Below, piece after piece: positions 10,127-11,834 of a stretch of 11,834 nucleotides of DNA. Origin of the DNA: Candidatus Omnitrophota bacterium. Lineage in GTDB: Bacteria > Omnitrophota > Omnitrophia > Omnitrophales > Aquincolibacteriaceae. The notes under the pieces are model-generated. The model had not been told where the DNA came from, searched no databases, and saw nothing but the letters and a program-made list of their open reading frames with translations. The stretch spans positions 1 to 11,834 of the forward strand of contig JAHFHB010000032.1 of the NCBI GenBank assembly GCA_023247135.1. Direction: 5' to 3'. The position numbers were made by a program, and so were the translations under genes. How positions within the stretch are numbered: position 1 is the first letter of the stretch; each line of letters begins with the position of its first letter.

Positions 10127-11834
10127 GCCTGTTAGGCGGGTTTAGACAAGCGCCGCTCACATCAACCTCTGCAGAATCTTTTGATTTTGCGGCACTGAAG
10201 CCTGATGTCAAAGCAAGGATCTTGCGCAAAGTATTGGCCGCCCAAGGGATCAAGGCTGATTTTGAAAAATTCGTCCAGGTGGGTTTGCGGAACATGCAGT
10301 CGATCTCTACGGCTCTCGGATCTTTTAGCGAAGGAAGTGTGAGTGTAAGAGTTCTGTTTGATGAAGGTCCGGGTTTTCTTATCTTCACGCGTGATAAGCC
10401 GGTGAGTATTCTGAAACCGCCTCTTTCCAGCGAACAATCGAGATATCTCATTGAGCAGGATTTCAAGGAAGTGGATTATCGGGCTTATCTGACGCCTGGT
10501 TCCGGCTCGTCATTGCGAGGAGTTCCCGAAGGGAACGACGAAGCAATCTCGGGATCTGCCGCGCCGAATCCCTTTTTCTCACTGGCCGGTGACGAGGTGG
10601 ATGTGACGGCGCTTATGACGAATGATCAATCCCAGGGAGACGCAATAGAGAGCATAGAAGATGCCGCTATGAAATTTTTTCCTGCAAGAGAAAATGCCGG
10701 GCGATTCGAATTGGTTCTCTCAGAGAAACCCGGTAAAGGTAGTACTTATATGCCGACAAGCCCAAAGAGTCTGGTTAATTATTATCTCGTTTATCCAACC
10801 GGAAAAATAGGAGGCGTCCCCATTCTCGAATTGTCGGGGCAGGTGTTTCCGGAAGAAAAGCTGACTGCAGAAATAAAGATGGAGACAAATGCGGCTGAAG
10901 AGGGCTCGATTTTGAGTGTCACCAAAAGAATAGGCGAAGCAACCCCGCTGGAATTGACTCTGAAACCCAAGAAACAAGAACCGGCGGCTGGAGGGGGGCT
11001 GGCTGGCGCCGTGGCTTGGGGTGCGTCGCTTAAAAATAAATTTAGAAATGCAATCATGGGAGATCCAGGGCGGTTGACTTTTGCTTCCGACAAAATTATT
11101 TATGTCCGCTTTGCCAACTACCCGCAAACCAACCGGCGCCAGGTTAGAATGAGTGTCAAAGATTGGGACGATGCGGCCATGAGTAAATTTTGGAAAGCTG
11201 CTCAAACACAAGGCATTACTGGGCCAAGCTTTTTTGTGACTGGCAGCAGCGTTTTAAAACTTGCATTCCGTGAGTTCGATCTCGTGATCGAAAAAGGCCC
11301 AGCGACCAATTTGCCTCAGCTCAGAGCACAACTGAATGCCTCGGCAGGAAAGGTCCTGCGGTCCAATGGCCCCTCTGTCTCTTCACAGCCCAAGCCCACC
11401 AGCTCGTCATTGCGAGGAGTTCCCAAAGGGAACGACGAAGCAATCTCAGAATCTAGAGCACTCACGACGGGCGAGTTTGAAGCGTGGATGGGTGCCAGGA
11501 TAGACGGGATGTCCTCGATGGAAGTGGAATCTTTAGTCGAACGGCTTGATGAGTTTGAACGCGAAGAAAAAGGTATTTTAGGCGACAGCGACATTTGGGT
11601 GATTGCCCAGTTGCATCTTCATGAGTCCTTGCTTGTCGTCGCGAGCCCTGATGCCATTGCGCAAGATGTGATCCGCAGGCTTGCCGTATTGCGCGGTCTC
11701 CGGGAAAAAGCGAAGGGGATGGATCCCCGCTTTCGCGGGGATGACAAAAGAAGAGGCGGGGATGATGAGAGAAGCGGTGGGGATGACGAAAGTGGTGCGG
11801 CAGGAGTTTCGACGCAGCCCAAGACTACCGACTC
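10123..11834 (+). CDS. Second modular giant protein, 3'-truncated by the window (at least 570 residues)
   Basis: The frame is open from the ATG in the ATGA overlap to the window end, with no stop. Function is unknown. Residues 20-45 hold a short LTP-type helix (FAALKPDVKARILRKVLA), followed by beta-rich sequence. SLRG linkers lie at about 129-143 and 428-442. A Gly/Ala-rich hydrophobic patch (GGGLAGAVAWGA) is near 290-301, and a possible alpha/beta domain at about 318-400. A helical FExW module (447-506), a MDPRFRGDDK repeat peptide and a GDD heptad repeat complete the visible part. No Cys occurs in the 570 residues, and no signal peptide is seen. Shared modules and the overlapping start show that it belongs with the giant gene upstream, probably in one transcript and in the same structure or location. 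It may be another very large protein. Confidence 0.85.
   Translation, partial: MSLLGGFRQAPLTSTSAESFDFAALKPDVKARILRKVLAAQGIKADFEKFVQVGLRNMQSISTALGSFSEGSVSVRVLFDEGPGFLIFTRDKPVSILKPPLSSEQSRYLIEQDFKEVDYRAYLTPGSGSSLRGVPEGNDEAISGSAAPNPFFSLAGDEVDVTALMTNDQSQGDAIESIEDAAMKFFPARENAGRFELVLSEKPGKGSTYMPTSPKSLVNYYLVYPTGKIGGVPILELSGQVFPEEKLTAEIKMETNAAEEGSILSVTKRIGEATPLELTLKPKKQEPAAGGGLAGAVAWGASLKNKFRNAIMGDPGRLTFASDKIIYVRFANYPQTNRRQVRMSVKDWDDAAMSKFWKAAQTQGITGPSFFVTGSSVLKLAFREFDLVIEKGPATNLPQLRAQLNASAGKVLRSNGPSVSSQPKPTSSSLRGVPKGNDEAISESRALTTGEFEAWMGARIDGMSSMEVESLVERLDEFEREEKGILGDSDIWVIAQLHLHESLLVVASPDAIAQDVIRRLAVLRGLREKAKGMDPRFRGDDKRRGGDDERSGGDDESGAAGVSTQPKTTD
10508..10550 (+). repeat. Palindromic element copy 7, single arm
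   Basis: Half-element with the perfect inner palindrome GTTCCC-GAA-GGGAAC. It encodes SLRGVPEGNDEAIS. It differs by two bases, within the loop and at the last few bases of the arm context, from copy 8, so the two are young or recently homogenised copies. Confidence 0.9.
11405..11447 (+). repeat. Palindromic element copy 8, single arm
   Basis: Half-element with GTTCCC-AAA-GGGAAC. It encodes SLRGVPKGNDEAIS. Flanked on the left by AGCT, as copies 1 and 3 are. It lies about 15 residues before the FExW module. Confidence 0.9.
11464..11640 (+). repeat. Helical FExW module, copy 4 (in second ORF)
   Basis: Residues 448-506: TTGEFEAWMGARI, SSMEVESLVERLDEFERE, GILGDSDIWVIAQLHLHESLLVV. It is closely patterned on the giant protein's C terminus, and further helix follows (DAIAQDVIRRLAVLRGLREKAK). 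It supports common origin of the two ORFs. Confidence 0.6.
11720..11745 (-). repeat. GC-rich palindromic repeat, VIPAKAGIQ type, reverse copy
   Basis: Exact reverse complement of 3254-3279. Stem ATCCCCGC (11723-11730), loop TTTC, stem GCGGGGAT (11735-11742). Read in the plus-strand ORF it gives MDPRFRGDD, the familiar opposite-strand peptide of this repeat type. Confidence 0.9.
11737..11799 (+). repeat. 21-bp tandem repeat encoding a GDD heptad, three units
   Basis: Three consecutive 21-base units (11737-11757, 11758-11778, 11779-11799), each beginning GGGGATGA and read in frame as GDDKRRG, GDDERSG and GDDESGA. The first unit begins inside the right arm of the palindromic repeat, so the tandem seems to have grown out of that arm. 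Confidence 0.85.

Noticed and set aside
10720..11211. Minus-strand ORF of 163 residues
   Set aside because: Shadow of the second large plus-strand ORF, with Ser/Phe/Arg-rich composition and no recognisable segment.
1734..11447. The recurring CGTCATTGCGAGG units as a CRISPR array
   Set aside because: Spacing is irregular (hundreds to thousands of bases), units vary in length, and they lie within reading frames as interspersed palindromes.

Overview
The window is almost entirely plus-strand coding sequence of moderate GC. One 10-kb reading frame (83-10126) encodes a 3,347-residue protein. It overlaps by ATGA with a second open frame (10123 to the window end, at least 570 residues, no stop reached). 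I recognise neither protein by family. Several features together suggest a bacterium of an uncultivated giant-gene lineage such as Omnitrophota: giant mosaic proteins, translated palindromic repeats (peptides of the SLRG...DEAIS, VIPAKAGIQ and DPRFRGDD types), and coupled giant ORFs. That assignment is inference and weak. I see no tRNA, rRNA, CRISPR array or transposase, and no gene-free stretch above 300 bases.

Layout. Bases 1-83 may hold the 3' end of an upstream gene, whose TAA overlaps the giant ORF's ATG (TAATG). The giant protein is built from recurring modules that I paired by eye: a helical plus beta domain (three copies), a helical 'FExW/SW..LT' module (three copies plus one in the second ORF), an alpha/beta domain ending in a Trp-containing strand (three clear copies), and an 'LTPxxKW' module (four copies plus a short version at the start of the second ORF). 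The last two LTP modules are close duplicates. The second ORF repeats the same vocabulary, so the two genes probably belong to one co-translated multi-gene array of related proteins.

Eight copies of a palindromic element (outer sequence CGTCATTGCGAGG) lie between modules. All have the same orientation and the same reading phase, so they act as linker peptides. A second, GC-rich palindrome occurs once in each orientation (about 3254 and 11720). The second copy runs into a 21-bp tandem repeat encoding a GDD heptad.

The most unusual region is 1293-1680. Here the giant frame runs antisense to what looks like a two-gene cassette for small membrane proteins (64 and 40 residues), preceded on the minus strand by a sharply AT-rich promoter-like island. 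The giant frame stays open across it. The 40-residue gene is easily missed because it is so short.

Across about 3,900 residues of the two large proteins there is one cysteine. It lies three residues from the end of the first, in bases that also carry the second gene's translation-initiation signals. Cysteine avoidance on this scale suggests an exported or surface-exposed life, although no signal peptide is visible at the chosen start.
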